Positions 12,850 to 26,261 of a stretch of DNA of 64,000 bases are shown piece by piece. A program made the position numbers and the translations under genes. The notes beneath the pieces are model-generated. The model was not told the origin of the DNA. It did not search any database and worked only from the letters and a program-made list of their open reading frames with translations. The stretch comes from Calamus simplicifolius. Its lineage: Eukaryota > Streptophyta > Magnoliopsida > Arecales > Arecaceae. The stretch is taken from assembly GCA_900491605.1 (NCBI GenBank), contig UESW01004011.1:92108-156107 (forward strand), written 5' to 3'. Every line of letters starts with the position of its first letter. Position 1 is the stretch's first letter.

Positions 12850-13793
12850 AAGCATTGAGACCACTCTCGATTTTTTGTCAACCAGCTATCATATTCAAAA
12901 AATAACGGAACTGAGCCATCCTCAAACTGAATCATTCCAAACCATTCCCATACCTCGGCGGGCCCGAGCTATCCTCTTATCTTGGACGGACCAAGATATT
13001 CGTATGCCTCGGCAGAGCCAAAGCATTCTATCCTCATATATTCGACAACACCGAAATATTATACGCCTTGGCCAAATCTTTTGTTTGGCCAGACCGAAGC
13101 GTTCAAATGCTTCGGTAGGGCCAAGCTATTTTTATGCCTCGGCCAGGCCGAGGCATTCAAATACCTCTGCGGAACCGAGTGCGGAAGAATTCAAATTCAT
13201 GGTAGTTCGACAAGGTTCCAGCCGCATAGGTCTCCAGCGACTCGAGCGAAAATTATACTAATGATATTGGAAGTCGCCTAGGTCCTATAGAGTCACCGAA
13301 TCTCAAAGCATCAACCAGCTCCCTTAGTCGTCGATTCTCTAATTAACTAGATACCGATACTACCGGCCTCATAACAAACTTGATTCAAATTTGATTCAAA
13401 TCTAAACGGTTTCGGACCCCCTATGATGCGCCCAAAGAGTCAGGTGATCACCTATAAATATCCTTGTCCTAAAGTCTCTCAGGTATGCTTTTCACTGACA
13501 CTCTGACCGAAAACTTCATTAAAGCTTAAGCAGAGCTTTGAGTTCTCGAAAAGCCATTGATCTTGAGGAACTCTTCTGCGAGAGCCTTCTCCTCATATCT
13601 GCTTGCTGTAAATTTTTACTGACTTGGGCATCGAAGGGTCTTCCGCAGAGGGCCATTCCAGAAACTCTACGTGAGGACTGTCTTGCAGGTTTCGTCCGAA
13701 CGAGAGATCAGCGTCCAGATCCAAAGTTAAGCTGCACCTAAGTCAGATAGCGAATTTCCGCGGCAATAGATTGGCGCTAGAGGAAGGGCCTTC
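12850..13793 (+). mobile_element. LTR and primer-binding region of a truncated LTR retrotransposon
   Basis: The stretch contains degenerate phrases such as CCTCGGCCAGGCCGAGGCAT, a TATA-like CACCTATAAATAT at 13452-13464, and a GC-richer transcribed part ending at about 13769. TTGGCGCTAGAGGAAGGG at 13771-13788 follows, in the place of a primer-binding site. The same LTR occurs reversed at 24661-25520. Only a few bases of the internal region remain before the solo LTR at 13794; beyond that (15802) the sequence is LINE, so the retrotransposon body is gone. The left border is approximate. Confidence 0.6.
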
Positions 13794-15796
13794 TGTAAGG
13801 AGAAATAGTCTCCGAGGCATGCATATTTTTAAAAATGATAACTATTATCATTGCAGAAATTAAAAGATTACATATTAATCTATCTAATATGCATCAAGAT
13901 CATATCTTTGCCTATATATTCAGGGTCGTTTGATCTAAAATATGCATATAAAAATATCAAGATCATATCTTGATCTTCAAGATGACTAGTCACACTATTA
14001 TCTTGAAGCCTGCCTTAAGATCTAGGGATCAAATCACTTACCTTAAGAACAGTTAGTAAATCCTTATTTCTCTGCAGCCGTTCAATCGTCCGGCCTCTAG
14101 TATCGTCCACGCGAAGCCCCGAATGATCAGATTTCCGGGAGTGCTAGCTCGCAGAAAAATAGCTTTGCTGATCTTGAATCCCCTCACTTGAATCTTTCTC
14201 CAAGATCCACAAGGCTTCCGCTAACACCAGAATCACAAGGATTTTCTATTCTAACATTTTAGAATTACAATCCACGATAATTTAGAATTACAATCCACGA
14301 CAAATCGTGTATTATTGTTCTATTTTTTGTTCTGTGTTCTCTGGTGAGGGAATGCCCTCTATTTATAGTCTAGATTTAGCCTTGACATTTAATTCTGATA
14401 TTTAAGAATCCGTCGTTTGGCAAAAGCGAAGAGATGCCGAAGACGCGGCGCTTGGTTTAATTCCAACGTTCGGAGAAAACCAAGGAGTCGCGGCGTTTGG
14501 TTTAGTTCCGTCGTTCGAAGAAAACCAAAGAGACGAGGGATAAATCTTCGGTAAATAAATGTCATGCATTAAATTCTATCTCATGAGATGAGATGTTAGC
14601 CATCTCATCATATGAGATCCATATTCGAGAGGTTTGGGTTCTGATCTGAATTTATTTGACTTAACCCACATAGATCATGGTCCAAGCCCAAATCAAATTT
14701 GGCTAGTCCTGAATCTATTTAAATTCAAATCAAGTCTAATTTTAAATCAATATTTGAAATTGACTTGTCCTTCTAATAGACTTAAACCAAATTGAATCTT
14801 ATTCAATTGTACTTAACCCAATTGAGATAATTCAATCAATCAAATTGATTAATTAAATCATATACGATTCTCAATCGATGATCAGCAAATAGATCATCCT
14901 AGGAAACTTCTATGCATGTGACTCTCTAGGTTCAAACCTAAGCCGGTAGCATAGAAACAACTTTCTATACTAATCGATGTGCCCATCTAGCAATGGAACC
15001 CGACGTCCGGATAGGTCGAAGAGTTGCCGAGCAAACTCCAAGAACCCTAAGAAACAGTTACCGTATAATTCATCCTCTTGACCACAAATGCTAAGGATGG
15101 CTTAAGAGCCTGTCAACTCTAAATAGCAAATCCATAAAGTGATTTCAACTTTAGTGATCATGCGACTTTCACATGAAGTGCCTTGGCCAAGGTCTTGCTA
15201 AATTGAAACACAAGCATTTCTCCTTTTAATGGGATAGGTCAAATTCATCTTGATCCACAACTGACTACCACAAGTACTTAACTGCACCAGTAACCTTTCG
15301 TAGCTGGATTAAAAATCCAGGTGGTCCGGTACCTAAGTACAATGAGTTGCTTGTAAGCCACTGGTTATGATCTTCAGGTCTGAAGGATACTTATACCTAT
15401 ATCTTCTCGGATTAACTCTTGACAGCAAAGTATCCAGAAATGAGTCACGTTCGGTGAACTGTACTCCTACACTTTTACCTGTATGTCATACCAGTGTCTC
15501 TACACTCCTTGGTTAAGATGATAACCAACAAATATGATATACAACGTCCTATAATTGATAGTACTATGGTCCTATCATAGTATATCATTTGGTCGCGAAC
15601 TCTTTTAAGGACCTTCTAAGATAAATCCTCCTTTATCGTGAGGAAGATCCTAAGGGCTTCATTACTTTTAGGAGTATTAAGAAGATGTTTTTGTAATGAA
15701 TAAACTGCCAAATAACTTTTATTAATATATCAATTTATATACAATTTACATCAGCACAATCATCAAATGATTGGCTTTAAGATACAATTCCCAACA
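13794..15796 (-). mobile_element. 2.0-kb solo LTR with perfect 5-bp target duplication
   Basis: The element starts TGTAAGGAG and ends TTCCCAACA, so it has TG...CA ends on both strands. It is flanked by CCTTC at 13789-13793 and 15797-15801. On the minus strand it begins TGTTGGGAATTGTATC, a beginning seen in large plant (probably Copia) LTRs, and has a TATA-like CTATAAATAGAG near 14368. Two ~60-bp repeats lie near 14410-14540. There is no coding sequence. A complete LTR with a target duplication and no internal region is the product of LTR-LTR recombination. It sits at the edge between the preceding LTR remnant and the LINE. Confidence 0.85.
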
Positions 15797-16122
15797 CCTT
15801 CAAGTCCCGTAAACTTGTAATCCAGGAGATAAGGTTCAAAACTTGTAATCCGAAGCAGTAGGGGAGCCCCAGTGAGCAGAGCTGTCTGGATCAGTAGCAT
15901 AGCGATGGAGTGCAAATTCGGACGATAAAGATATGGCATTCCACACCGTCCTATGGAAGAGAAGATATCATCAGTAAAAATGAGTCGATTCTGTGATAAC
16001 CAAATCTGGTTGGCAGTAACAGCCCATGAAGCAGCCTTCTGCTTGTTATCCTTCCGAAGGTCACTCAGGAAAAGGGATTGCCAAAGACCCTTATCATCCT
16101 CTTTAAAGTAGTAGCCAACCAT

Positions 16123-18103
16123 CTACCAAATCCATCTCTCTCTAGGGCATATGAAGATGGCATGATTAGTAGTCTCTGCCTCTTGTCCACACAATGGACA
16201 AGTAACCAGAATGGGCATACCTCTCCCAAAGAGCAGAGAACAGGTGGGCAAATAATCCCACGTAAGCTTCCATATAAAAAACTGAACCTTGGGATGGATG
16301 GAAAGCTTCCAAATCCATGCAGCATCCATTGTACACTGAGGCTGTGGCCTAAAAGCCTTCATAAGGTCCCTCGTAGGAGCCCTAGACAGACAAGATCTTT
16401 GCCATAACCTAGTGTCAGATGTGTGCCCTGGAATGAGTGGAATAGAGAGAATTCGATGAGATAGCTGCTCACCAAATAATCGGGTCACCGTGGGGGTATG
16501 CCATGAGGCGAGGTCGTGAGAGATCAAGTCAGCAACCCTCATACTGCTAGGAACATCAGTGCTGATGAAAGTAGGCCATCGTGAGAGGGGGAGGTTAGCA
16601 ATCCAAATGTCCTGGACAACATTAATCAAGGATCCATCTTCAATCTTCCACAAGATGTTGCTCAAGATTATCGGTGCACACCGACAAACCTCCTTCCAAA
16701 AGAAGGAATGACCACGGAAAGACTAAGAATCCATAGTAGACATCTAGTCACTGTATCTGGCTCACATAAAAGAGCTCCATAAATAGTGCGGATCAAGTAG
16801 GAATCATGAAGTATACCTGGCAATCAGAGCCTCTCTCCTTATGATCAGAGATTGGATTCCAAGTCCCCCTTCAGAGATCGGCATACAAACAGAGTCCCAT
16901 GTCTGCAAGTGAATACCATGGCCATCTTGCATAGAGGCCCATAGAAAATACCTGAAACATCCCTCTATCCTTCTCAGACAAGTAATCGGGATAGCAGAGT
17001 TGGATAGAAGATGTAGAGGGAGGAAAGAAAGAACTAAGCAAATGAGGGTAATCCTCGCCATCATGGATAAACCAATAACCTGCCACCCATCAATGCGGTC
17101 TCAGACCCGGCGCTCAATATTAGAATAATCACTGCTTTAAGGCCGCTTACCCGTAATAGGAATCCCTAGATAAGATAGTTGATCAGCCTGACTATAAATT
17201 CCCAATATATGGAGGATCATATGGCCTCCCTGGTAGCACCACTAGTCTTTGGACTAAAGCAAATCATGGACTTTTGGAGGTTGACCTTTTGTCCAAAAGC
17301 CCGACAGTAGTGGTGGATGATGAAAGCAAAAGTGGTCGCATTAGAAATAGTGGCCTGGCCCAGCAATATACAGTCGTTAGCGAATAGGAGATGAGAGACC
17401 GAGGGGCCCAGAGAGCCCACCATGAAGGGGGTAATGCAAAGATCCTGTTGTGCCTGATAGAACACACGGAATAGATCATCTGCAGCAAGGATAAACAAAA
17501 ATGGGGATAGTGGACACCCCTGACGCAGCCCCACGGCTGAATAGAAGAAGTCAGTTTGACTACCATTGATGATCAAAGAGAAAGATGGCTCTTGAATGCA
17601 GGCCATGATCCAGTCTATAAATAGGCCATCAAACCCATATTCATGAAGAGTTCGATGCAGAAAAGCCCAGCTTAATCTATCATAAGCTCGTTCCATATCT
17701 AGCTTAAAAACTATAAGACACTGTTTAGCTGAGGCTCGCTGAAGATTATGCATGAACTCTTAGGCTATGAGGATGTTATCTGAGATACTACGTCCTCTGA
17801 TAAAGGCCCTCTGCTCAGCAAAAATAAGGTGAGAAATCACATCCCTCAAATGGGTAACTAAAATACATGCACAGATCTTATACAAAGTTGTGCATAAGCT
17901 GATGGGCCAATAGTGTTGAGGAGTAGAAGCATTAGTGCGTTTGGGCATAGGGATAATGAAAGTCCTGTTCCAGTCATCAGGAATGGCTTTAGAATGGAAG
18001 GAAATCTGAATGGCCTGGATAACATCCTGGCCAACAATATTCTAGTAGTGGCAGAAGACGAAGGGTGAAAAACCATCAGGCCCAGGGGCCTTATCAGGCC
18101 CAA
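16123..18103 (-). pseudogene. LINE ORF2, reverse transcriptase and zf-RVT region
   Basis: Frames give DKAPGPDGF, the RAFIRGRSISDNILIA block, FKLDMERAYDRLSW, GLRQGCPLSPFLFIL and LLFANDCILLGQ, then GQKVNLQKS and the post-RT phrase CMPISEGGLGIQSL, then the zinc-binding region CPLCGQEAETTNHAIFICP. The normal catalytic F-A-D-D box reads F-A-N-D here, losing one metal-binding Asp. A TAA interrupts IA-stop-EFMHN where AQEFMHN-like text is expected. The copy cannot be active. In life the enzyme would copy LINE RNA at the nicked target. Confidence 0.8.
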
Positions 18104-18439
18104 GGTCCCATAAAGCTTGCCAAATTTTCTTCGCAGTGATCAGCCTGATAAGAAGGTCATTCTCATATGCAGAAACCTTCTTAGAACTCGGGACCTGGTG
18201 AATCGAAGCCCCATCACCAGTGAGATCAGTCCATCTGGATCGAAAGAAGTGAAAGAACTGGTCTCGAATGACATGGATATCCTTATGATTATGGCCCTCC
18301 TCATCAACAAGTAGTCGAATCCTGTTAGCAGCACGATACTTTAGGATGGCCTGGTGAAAATATCTAGTATTAAGATCCCCCTCACGAATCCATCCGCGAT
18401 TGCTGTCTCCAGAAAATCTCCTACTGCTGAAGAAGAGAG

Positions 18440-19449
18440 TGGTGAAGTGCTAGCTTACCTCGAAGAGCCGTGATATCAGAATCAGAAAGATAGCCTTCCT
18501 GATCCTCCTTGGACTGAAGAGTGGTAATATCAGCTTCCACTAGCTCAATTTTTCTCACCGGATCCCTAACTACCAATCTATTCCATCTAGATAGCCTGCG
18601 CTTAGTGAGCTCCAGACGTTGAGATAACCTATAAGTAGCACCGCCTCTGACTGGTGTACGCCACACTTGGGAGATGAGGGTCCAAGCCAAGGAGTAGGAA
18701 GTCCAAAACTATTCAAACCAGAATTGTCTCCGCTGCTGAGTGTCAGCCTCAGTGGATAGCAAAAGAGGATAGTGATCTGAAGCAATCCTTGGCAGATGAG
18801 TAACAGCAGCAGAAGAAAACTTTTGAAGCCATTGGGCTATGGTCATAGCTCTGTCCAGTCTCTCCTAGACACGGGCAGAACCGTGGCGATTATTATACCA
18901 GATGAATTGAGGACCCGAGAACCCCAAGTCCAGCAACCCAGCTACAGAGATGAAGGTCCTAAACTCAGTAATGTTCGCTGATCCAACAAAATGTCGACCT
19001 CCTTACTTTTCATTGGCCCTAATAATGCAGTTAAAATCACCAGCAATGATAGATGGATATCCCTAAGCAAGAAGAGAGAGGATCTCAGACCAAAGGACTC
19101 GTCTCTTTCGAAAATCAGTGCTAGCATAAACACCTAATAGGAGCCAGGGGTCGAACATCCCCTTAGAGATGACGAGAGCAACCTCCTGATTGCACTGATG
19201 GAATGCATCCACCCTTATAGAGGTATTACACCAAATAGCCAAAATACCTCCTAAAAGGCCTATAGACTCTATTGCATAAGAATACCAGTATCTGGAAAGC
19301 TGTCTCCTATCACGGACCAAGCTGACACCCGACAATTGGGTTTTTAGAAAAATACAGATATCAAAATTGTGTAACTGCATCAATCTCCTAAAAGAGGAGC
19401 AAAACAATGGTTTGCATGCTCCTCTAACATTCCAAATTAGTATCTTCAT
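18440..19449 (-). pseudogene. LINE ORF2, APE-type endonuclease region
   Basis: The frame opens with MKILIWNVRGA, the usual start of plant LINE ORF2, and continues through ICIFLKTQLSG, GLLGGILAIW and LLLGVYAS, all typical of the endonuclease-exonuclease-phosphatase fold that nicks target DNA. The glutamate of the usual LLETK/LLETR motif is replaced: the copy reads FLKTQ where the homologue at 53152 reads LLETR. Frame breaks follow after 19063. The part down to 18440 corresponds to the LINE linker (TRLELTKRRLSRWNR-like phrase). Confidence 0.7.
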
Positions 19450-20028
19450 TTACTATTTGAGGAAAGCCAGGACCAGCCTGAGATCCTCCACCATATCATT
19501 ATCATATGTCCAAATTAGCATAAACACCTAGCCTGATCTTCATTTACTATTGGTTGGCATTGTTAGCTAGGAGACTGAAAAATAAATTCAAAACCTATAT
19601 AGCATCACTTTTATAGAAATCAAGATAAAACATATTTGGTGTTACTGCTGTAACTTTCTATTAATTTTGGCATTTGATCATTAATCTTTTACATAAAATT
19701 TATTTTAGTTCTCAAATTTTCAATCGTTATAGATTAGTTTCATATGTTTTAAGAGTATTATATTTTTGATGTTTCATTGCATAAGGTTGTTAAAATTAAT
19801 AGAATAATTGAGGTATTATTCTATCAGCTAATCTACCTATTTGTAATACGAGAGGATGTTAAAAACACGGTATTCCTAAACTATAAGGAACTAAAATAGA
19901 TCAAAAGCAAAAAAAAAAAAAAAAAATATAAAAATAAAAAAAAATATTTATTATTTTGATAGTACAGATGGTAATTTTACTTTGATTCGGTGGGGACCAC
20001 CCTCCTTGACCTTCTTGAAATAGGATCT
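19450..20028. other. A/T-rich spacer with A-rich run
   Basis: No gene seen. There is an A-rich run at about 19909-19950 and otherwise low-complexity A/T-rich sequence between the LINE 5' side and duplicated module 2. Confidence 0.4.
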
Positions 20029-21572
20029 TCAAGCTTTGATCAAGTTTGGGAAGGATTTCGAAAAAACCGAAAGGCTTATGTTCAGTGTCTGGATGAGGTC
20101 AATATATATTTATCTCGAAACCTATCTTGATACTGATCATATGTTTTGCTATCATTTATATTTTATAGAAATCATCTTTATTATTTTATAATTTTCATCA
20201 CTATCATCATCTTTATTAGTGCCATTAGTTAGTCCCATGACAATCATTATCGTTATTGCAACATCATGATATTCTATTATTATTGTCATGCCCGTCACCA
20301 CTCTACTACCATAACTTATTATTTTCATCATTGCTTTTATCATTTCAATCATCATCATTATTTATATTTTAAAAAATAATCATATTAAATATAATTATTT
20401 TTATGTTAAAATAAGATATAATTTCCTTTATATTATTAAAAATAAGAAAAATAAAATTAATGGTAAACGATACCTCGCTTGACGGTCCATCCGAACCCTT
20501 CATAACGGTGAAATTTGCAGCCTTGCCCGGTTGCCTTGCATGCTGGCAGTCAATTCGCACCACATGTTGCATGGCCGGTGCACGCCGATGAACGATCGAT
20601 GAGGTGGACGATAAGCTACCGAGTTTCCATTAACGAGGTTGCACACGTAAACGTGGCTATAAAATAGGGTGCCCTCTCCAATCCGATCCATGGGATCAAA
20701 AACGTGATCCCAACTTAAAGTTGGTGGGGTGGTTGCAATGCACCGTGTATTTAAGCTTCCCCTTCTCACGCTTGTCTAGAAGTGGACCCTTTTCTGAGCC
20801 AAGGGTAGGGCCTAATTTTAAGTCTAGTGGCTGTTCACGATCTAGTCAGTACAAACTAAGAAACCTGAGATGCAATTATAAAACCAGCTTACATACAAGC
20901 TTCCACGGCCGGCCGTAAGCCAATTAAGTGCACTTCTTTATTTTATCGTTCAATGTGCTAAGTGGAGCAACAATCAAATTAGGGCTTCCCTTTAGAAAAG
21001 TTTGTGTATTTTATTTTTAGTGCTTTGATTGGCGTCACGAGAGGCTAGCTGCTGCCTGTGACAATTGCCTGCTTCAGATTCCAATTTTTATTCAGTCCGG
21101 TCACTTTTTCCAATGATATATTTTTGACGATGTATTTAAGTTTAAAGGAAGAAAATGCATATAAGGTGTTGATCCATGCATTTTAATCTTTTTCTTTAAA
21201 AAAAACTCTGATATTATTCTAATATATTTTTGCTTCAGATAATTAAAACATTTGTTATCTTTATGAATTAAGTAGATATATGCCCATGCAATGAAGCGCG
21301 CAGTGGTTTGATTTAAATTTTAAAAATAAAAATAAGATGAAAATATAAACGCATTTCTTTCCATTTTATGTAGTTAAATTTACGTTTTAAAATTATAGTA
21401 TTTTCTTCTTTATGCGCAGCTCTTTGTAGCTTAAAGAAGTATAAAATAAATAAAATATATGCATTAAAAATTAACTGAATTGAAATTGTAATTTAAAAAG
21501 AATTAGTGGGACCTAAACGGAAAAAAACTTTAATTTCTACCGCTTAAAGACTTTACACGAGAAAGCTTCTCA
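20029..21572. repeat. Segmental duplication unit A, module 2
   Basis: It is repeated in the same orientation at 53664-55172. Both copies start TCTTCAAGCTTTGATCAAG, carry the minus-strand segment with TTGGAGAGGGCACCCTATTT, and end at CTACCGCTTAAAGACTTTAC. The minus strand at 20769-20440 looks promoter-like, with CTATTTTATAGCC as a TATA candidate near 20655-20670, followed by open frames of 67-89 codons that I do not recognise. Differences between copies are scattered substitutions and small indels. Confidence 0.8.
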
Positions 21573-22173
21573 TCCCGAGTTGCGGATGCTTCATAAATCG
21601 GTGCTTTATTCAACTATTTATGTTCAGATACAAAGTCTTTCTTCAAATGCAGAGAGGATGATGGTTGGTCATTGTAAATTTAAAGTTATAAATCTTATTT
21701 CTATAAAAAAATAAAATTCATGATTGTGATTCTGTGAACATTGGAGGTCCAAAAGATGTCCTAATATACTTTATATTGTTTATATTATTCTTATATAATT
21801 ATTAGGTTTCCTGAGAGATGGCATAGTTCTTCTTGCTCAAAATAAAATGTTAAATCCTTGGGTTAAAAATTGCTACCCCACTTCAACAATATCATTCTTC
21901 TCTCACTATGATTGGCTTACACGGTCAATCATTTTACATCTAAAGTTGCAAATTAGTTGGAATGAATCATTATTCGATTTGGTCTTTACTTGATTAAATC
22001 TAATTTAAATTTTAATACAGGTTCATAAGTTGAATTGAATTTTAAAATTGAATCCAATCTAAATTTTAAATTGGATCTAAACCTTATATTTTTTTGACTT
22101 AATCAAATCTATATATTATCCGAGTCTAATTTGAATAGTTAAAAAATAAATCCAATTTGATCCAACGTAATGC

Positions 22174-22204
<31 letters not shown>

Positions 22205-24003
22205 CTCTAATTAGCTTTATCAATTTATTAAATGAATGCTCATTTAAATTTTTTTTTTTCATTTTAACAACTAGTTTCTACTCATCTTTTTACTTATTAT
22301 ATCTACATATTTATATTCCATTATTTATAATCTTTAAGTATATCAATGAAGATTTAAGTTTAAGTTGGTAATTTTTTAATGATTTATATTTAATTACCAA
22401 TTCTTATAGTTTAGCTATGAAATAATAATTGGATGCTTCACTTAAGTGCTAGAATCGGATCCAATCCCATTTTGAGCATAAATAATTTAGATTTAACTTG
22501 GGCCGTACTTTCTTTCTAAATTTGGGGTGCAAAGAGGATCCTTAATTGGATTATTTCAAGAAAAGTAACAGCTTCCCTAAAACTCAAATGGCTGCATGAC
22601 CAGAAAAAGGCACGTCACCTACTTCCCAAACGTAAGCCTACGTAGAGTTGTGGTGTTTTCCTCCCCCGCCTCCTTTCTCTATCTCTCCCTCTCTATTCGC
22701 GTGCTGGAGTCCAAGCCAGCAAGCCCAGATGGAGAACAACGAGGATAACAAGCCCACCAGCTAGGGTTCTCCTTGCCATGAAATCTATGGAACCCTCGCT
22801 GAAGATGACTTTTCTTTATTTATAATGCTCCGTCTCCTTAGTTGCATCAGCTTTGCCACAGGTCTGTGGATGAGTACATCAGAGTGGAAAAGTCTTGCCT
22901 TTTTGATATAGCAAATGAGCATCGATGAATTAATCGTCCGCATATGCCGATGTGCATGCGGTGCGCGGCCAGGTCCATTGGGCCACCAGCACGCATGGGC
23001 AGCCAATTCGCATGATCGATGCGCTCTTGCTGCACCGAAAGGCAGTGCAGCAAATCTTTTTCCACTAGAAATTGTAAACCCAACTCCAAAACGGTATGGC
23101 CCAACAGCCCAATGGCGGACTGAGCAAGGCATCTTGGGATCCAGAAAATCTGAGATTGCCAAACGGTTGCAATTCCAAGGGGAACAGCGAGAAAAAGCCT
23201 TCTTACACCGTATGCGATGCAAAAGTGTATGCATTGCGCATTACTTGATCATGCATAAAAAAAGTTACACATACGATGCACGAAAGAACAAAATTGTTAC
23301 TGCCTGAAAGTTCACTTTCTTTCGTGTAGCCGGGTATATCATTGCTGATTCTTTTGTAGCGTGCACATGAAACAAAGAACTCCATAGTGTTCAAAGCTGC
23401 TTTGTTGATTCCTTCTTGTAAATCTTTTGTCACGTATCAATCATCTGATTGCTGACTCTGTTCTTTGGTTCTTATATCATCTGTGCTTTGGTTTGGTGCT
23501 GTCTAGATATTTTTTAGATTAAACATCACCCTAGAAGAATTTCTTCCCGGAAATTATCATGGAAGAAGCTATAGAGACGGTATGCTTAGTTCTTCTTGGA
23601 ATGCTTGGTTTATGATCCAATATAGTCGGCTTTTGTTTTGCGATTCTTTGTTTAGACCGGAATTGTGTGCTCTTGGCGATATATGAAGATTAATTTGCCG
23701 AAATAGTTAGGTGTCTCTAAAATAGGTCGTAGTTACCATGGTCCATTCAAATCAAAAAGGGAAAAAGAATGAGCATGGCCAACTAGGCTGACTAAAGATG
23801 AGCAAGTCTTCAAAAATTCCCATTAATCCTAGCAGGAAAAAAAACAATAGTTGTTTGTGACTGCCATTTCTCTTTTAGTAGCAATGGACTTTACTGTACA
23901 TGATGGTTTCCTAAGAAGAAAAAAGATGGATAGGCTAGTAAAACTGTTCAACAGCCATGGCTATTCCACAACCTGGTGAAGATAGCACCCAAATTTGTCT
24001 TGC

Positions 24004-24035
<32 letters not shown>

Positions 24036-24660
24036 TTATTCCTTAAATTATTTTACCTTCTCATATTTTAATAATGTAAAAGAACATGAACTGCAACTTA
24101 TGAAATTTCAAAAACTTGTAAGCTTTCAGTCCAGCATGTCTTCAATTCTAATTGGTTTGAAGGGAGCTATGAGCCATCACAAAGAATCAATATGATCCGC
24201 ATCTTTCCTTAAAAGAGGACCAAAGAGTTTAATATCTCAGTCAAAGGATCGTCAATTCAATCAAAATGCTACAGAGTAATTATGCTTGACAATTTTTTGT
24301 ATAAGCTGCTGATGTTGACTCCATTCAATTTTTTTTTTAAAAAAAATCTAATATTTTGATCTTTTTCTAATACAAAGGTAGAAGAGTTTCAAAAGATCTC
24401 TTGATTTATGTAAATATCCCTCTAAATTGGTGAAAGCCCAACTAGAGAGGCTTTCACTGGTTTGTGGAAAATTATCCAACATGGACTGCTGAAAGCCTAA
24501 AATGCATTCAAATTTGCAAGGAAAATTATTTTTATTTAATTCATGTCTTAAACCATTTTATCATCCAATTTCGTAATGAACTGCTAGGACATGAATCGTA
24601 ATATTTTTAAAATTCAGAATATAAAGAACAACATTTAAAGGGGTCCAATATGTTAACCTA
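21573..24660. other. A/T-rich region, no confident gene
   Basis: The stretch holds TA dinucleotide runs (about 22180-22204 and 24007-24031) and A/T-rich repeats. Overlapping open frames at 22785-23307 on both strands show no motif I know. One exon-like start at 22729 is listed separately. Otherwise nothing is supported. Confidence 0.4.
22729..22911 (+). other. Possible degenerate first exon of an unknown gene
   Basis: A pyrimidine-rich leader (22655-22695, CT-rich) precedes ATG at 22729. The frame reads MENNEDNKPTS, then a TAG, then GSPCHEIYGTLAEDDFSLFI in the same frame, ending at 22911. The leader and the gene-like codon content suggest a real 5' end with one nonsense change, or chance. 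No family recognised. Confidence 0.2.
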
Positions 24661-25520
24661 ATCATGAAGACTGCTGCCGTAGAAATCCGTTCTCCAACTC
24701 GGGCGCAGTCCGCCCATGAATCTGGGTGTTGAACTTTCGCTCGAACGAACCTGCAAGACAATCCTCTCGCAGGAAATGTTGGGGTGGCCCTTGCGGAAAA
24801 CCCTCCAATGCCCAATCAGTAAAAATTCATAGCAAGCAGATAAGAGAAGAAGGCTCTTACAGAAGAGTCCCTCAAGAATGGCTTTTCCATATCTCTGAAT
24901 ACTCTGCTTGAGCTTCAATGGATTTTTCAGTAAGAGAGTGAGCGTACCTAAAAAATTTTAGGACAGAGTATTTATAGGCAGCTGGCATGAAGACAGACAA
25001 TTACCTGACTTCTTGGACGTGTCACAGGAAATCAGAAACCATCATGATTTGAATCTGATTCAAATCAAATTTGTTATAAGGCCGATAGTATTCAAATCTG
25101 GTTAGTTAGAGAACCGACAGCTAGGAAGGCTAGTTGATGCTTTGAGATTCGACAATTTATAGACCCTAGGCCATAATTGGCATTATTGGCTTTATTTTTC
25201 TCCTAGGATGGTTGGAGGCCCACATGGCTAGAATCTTTCCAGATAATTATGGATTTAAACTTCTGTTAATTTTGAGGAATTCACCTTGGAAATCAAGCGA
25301 TCGAAGCTGTCCATCGTGTGAAGGATTCATCGTGATGATAGGTAGCATGCACACTTGGGCTAGATATGGAGGTAGCTCAATTTCGCAAAGGTTCAAGGAT
25401 ACCTCGGTCTTGCCGAGGCATAGAGATAGCTCGGTCTGACCGAAGCATAGGAATAGCTCGGTCTCACCGAGGCATAGGGATAGTTTGGAATCATCGAAGC
25501 TCGGACCTACTGAGGTATGG
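24661..25520 (-). mobile_element. Solo LTR of the 12850-13769 family, reversed
   Basis: On the minus strand this matches the LTR at 12850-13769: the CCTCGG..GACCGAG repeated phrases (25365-25520), a TATA-like CTATAAATAC near 24972, the CTCTTCTG..AGAGCCTTCT segment, and a 3' end near GTCTTCA at 24661. No primer-binding-like motif or coding sequence follows. Borders are approximate and no target duplication was identified. Confidence 0.6.
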
Positions 25521-26261
25521 CAATTTTATCTCGAGCTCACTGGAGAAGGCGATCGAACGCTCGCGGATGCTTGAGGAGGATGATTTGGCAACAATAGATT
25601 GGTGCGCCAAGTATGGGGCAGAGCAATGGATCGCCAGCGATGCTAGCTTGTAGATACTCATTCCCCTTTAGATCGAAATGGTTGATCAAAAAGATGGTGA
25701 TGACAAGAACCCAAGAATCTTCTGCCAGTTATGCTGAGGGGGCACTCTCAACGAGCTGAGCAACAGAATGCTAGCCACTCTACTCCACCATTACCGCTAC
25801 CTCAGGCCATTCAAGCAAAATGGCATTCCACCAGCACTTGCTAAGCTGACAAGGCAAGCTAGTAGAAGATATAAGTTCGCTTCAACCAGCTTGTATGGAG
25901 TAGTGGGACAACAATAATGGAAGAGCCTCACTAGAGTTACTTCTCCAATTGGAAGCCACCAGAAAAAGAGGTGGCATCATGATCATAATTGAGGGGGTGG
26001 CAGAGGCCATGCCCTCTCCCTCTCTCCTCTCCCTGCTGCACCACAAAGGCGGGTCCCCAAAACCTTCCACGAATGGCCCCTGCTCCACTCTATCAAGCCT
26101 AAAGGCTAAAGCCAAGACGTGAATGTAAGGAAATAAGGGTGCTACAAAAGCTAAGTACACTATGCCTAGACAAAGTATTTCTTTTATTGATACTTAAAAA
26201 TGTCATACAGGAAAGCTGGCCAGAGTCAGGTTACATCAAAACACAAAGAAAAAAGGACTCT

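Larger units (their letters stand above)
15802..19449 (-). mobile_element. LINE retrotransposon (ORF2 nearly whole, decayed)
   Basis: On the minus strand the order is endonuclease (from 19449), linker, reverse transcriptase (about 18100-17217), post-RT region (17064-16804), zinc-binding RVT region (16665-16123) and a short C-terminal piece. The first ORF (nucleic-acid binding) is not seen upstream of 19449, so the copy is probably 5' truncated. Its 3' end is cut at 15802 beside the solo LTR target duplication. It is the same family as 4587-5941 and close to 52160-53662. Confidence 0.8.

Noticed and set aside
22785..23307. Overlapping frames of 149 (-) and 130 (+) codons
   Set aside because: Complementary shadows of each other without known motifs; codon use and context do not favour either.
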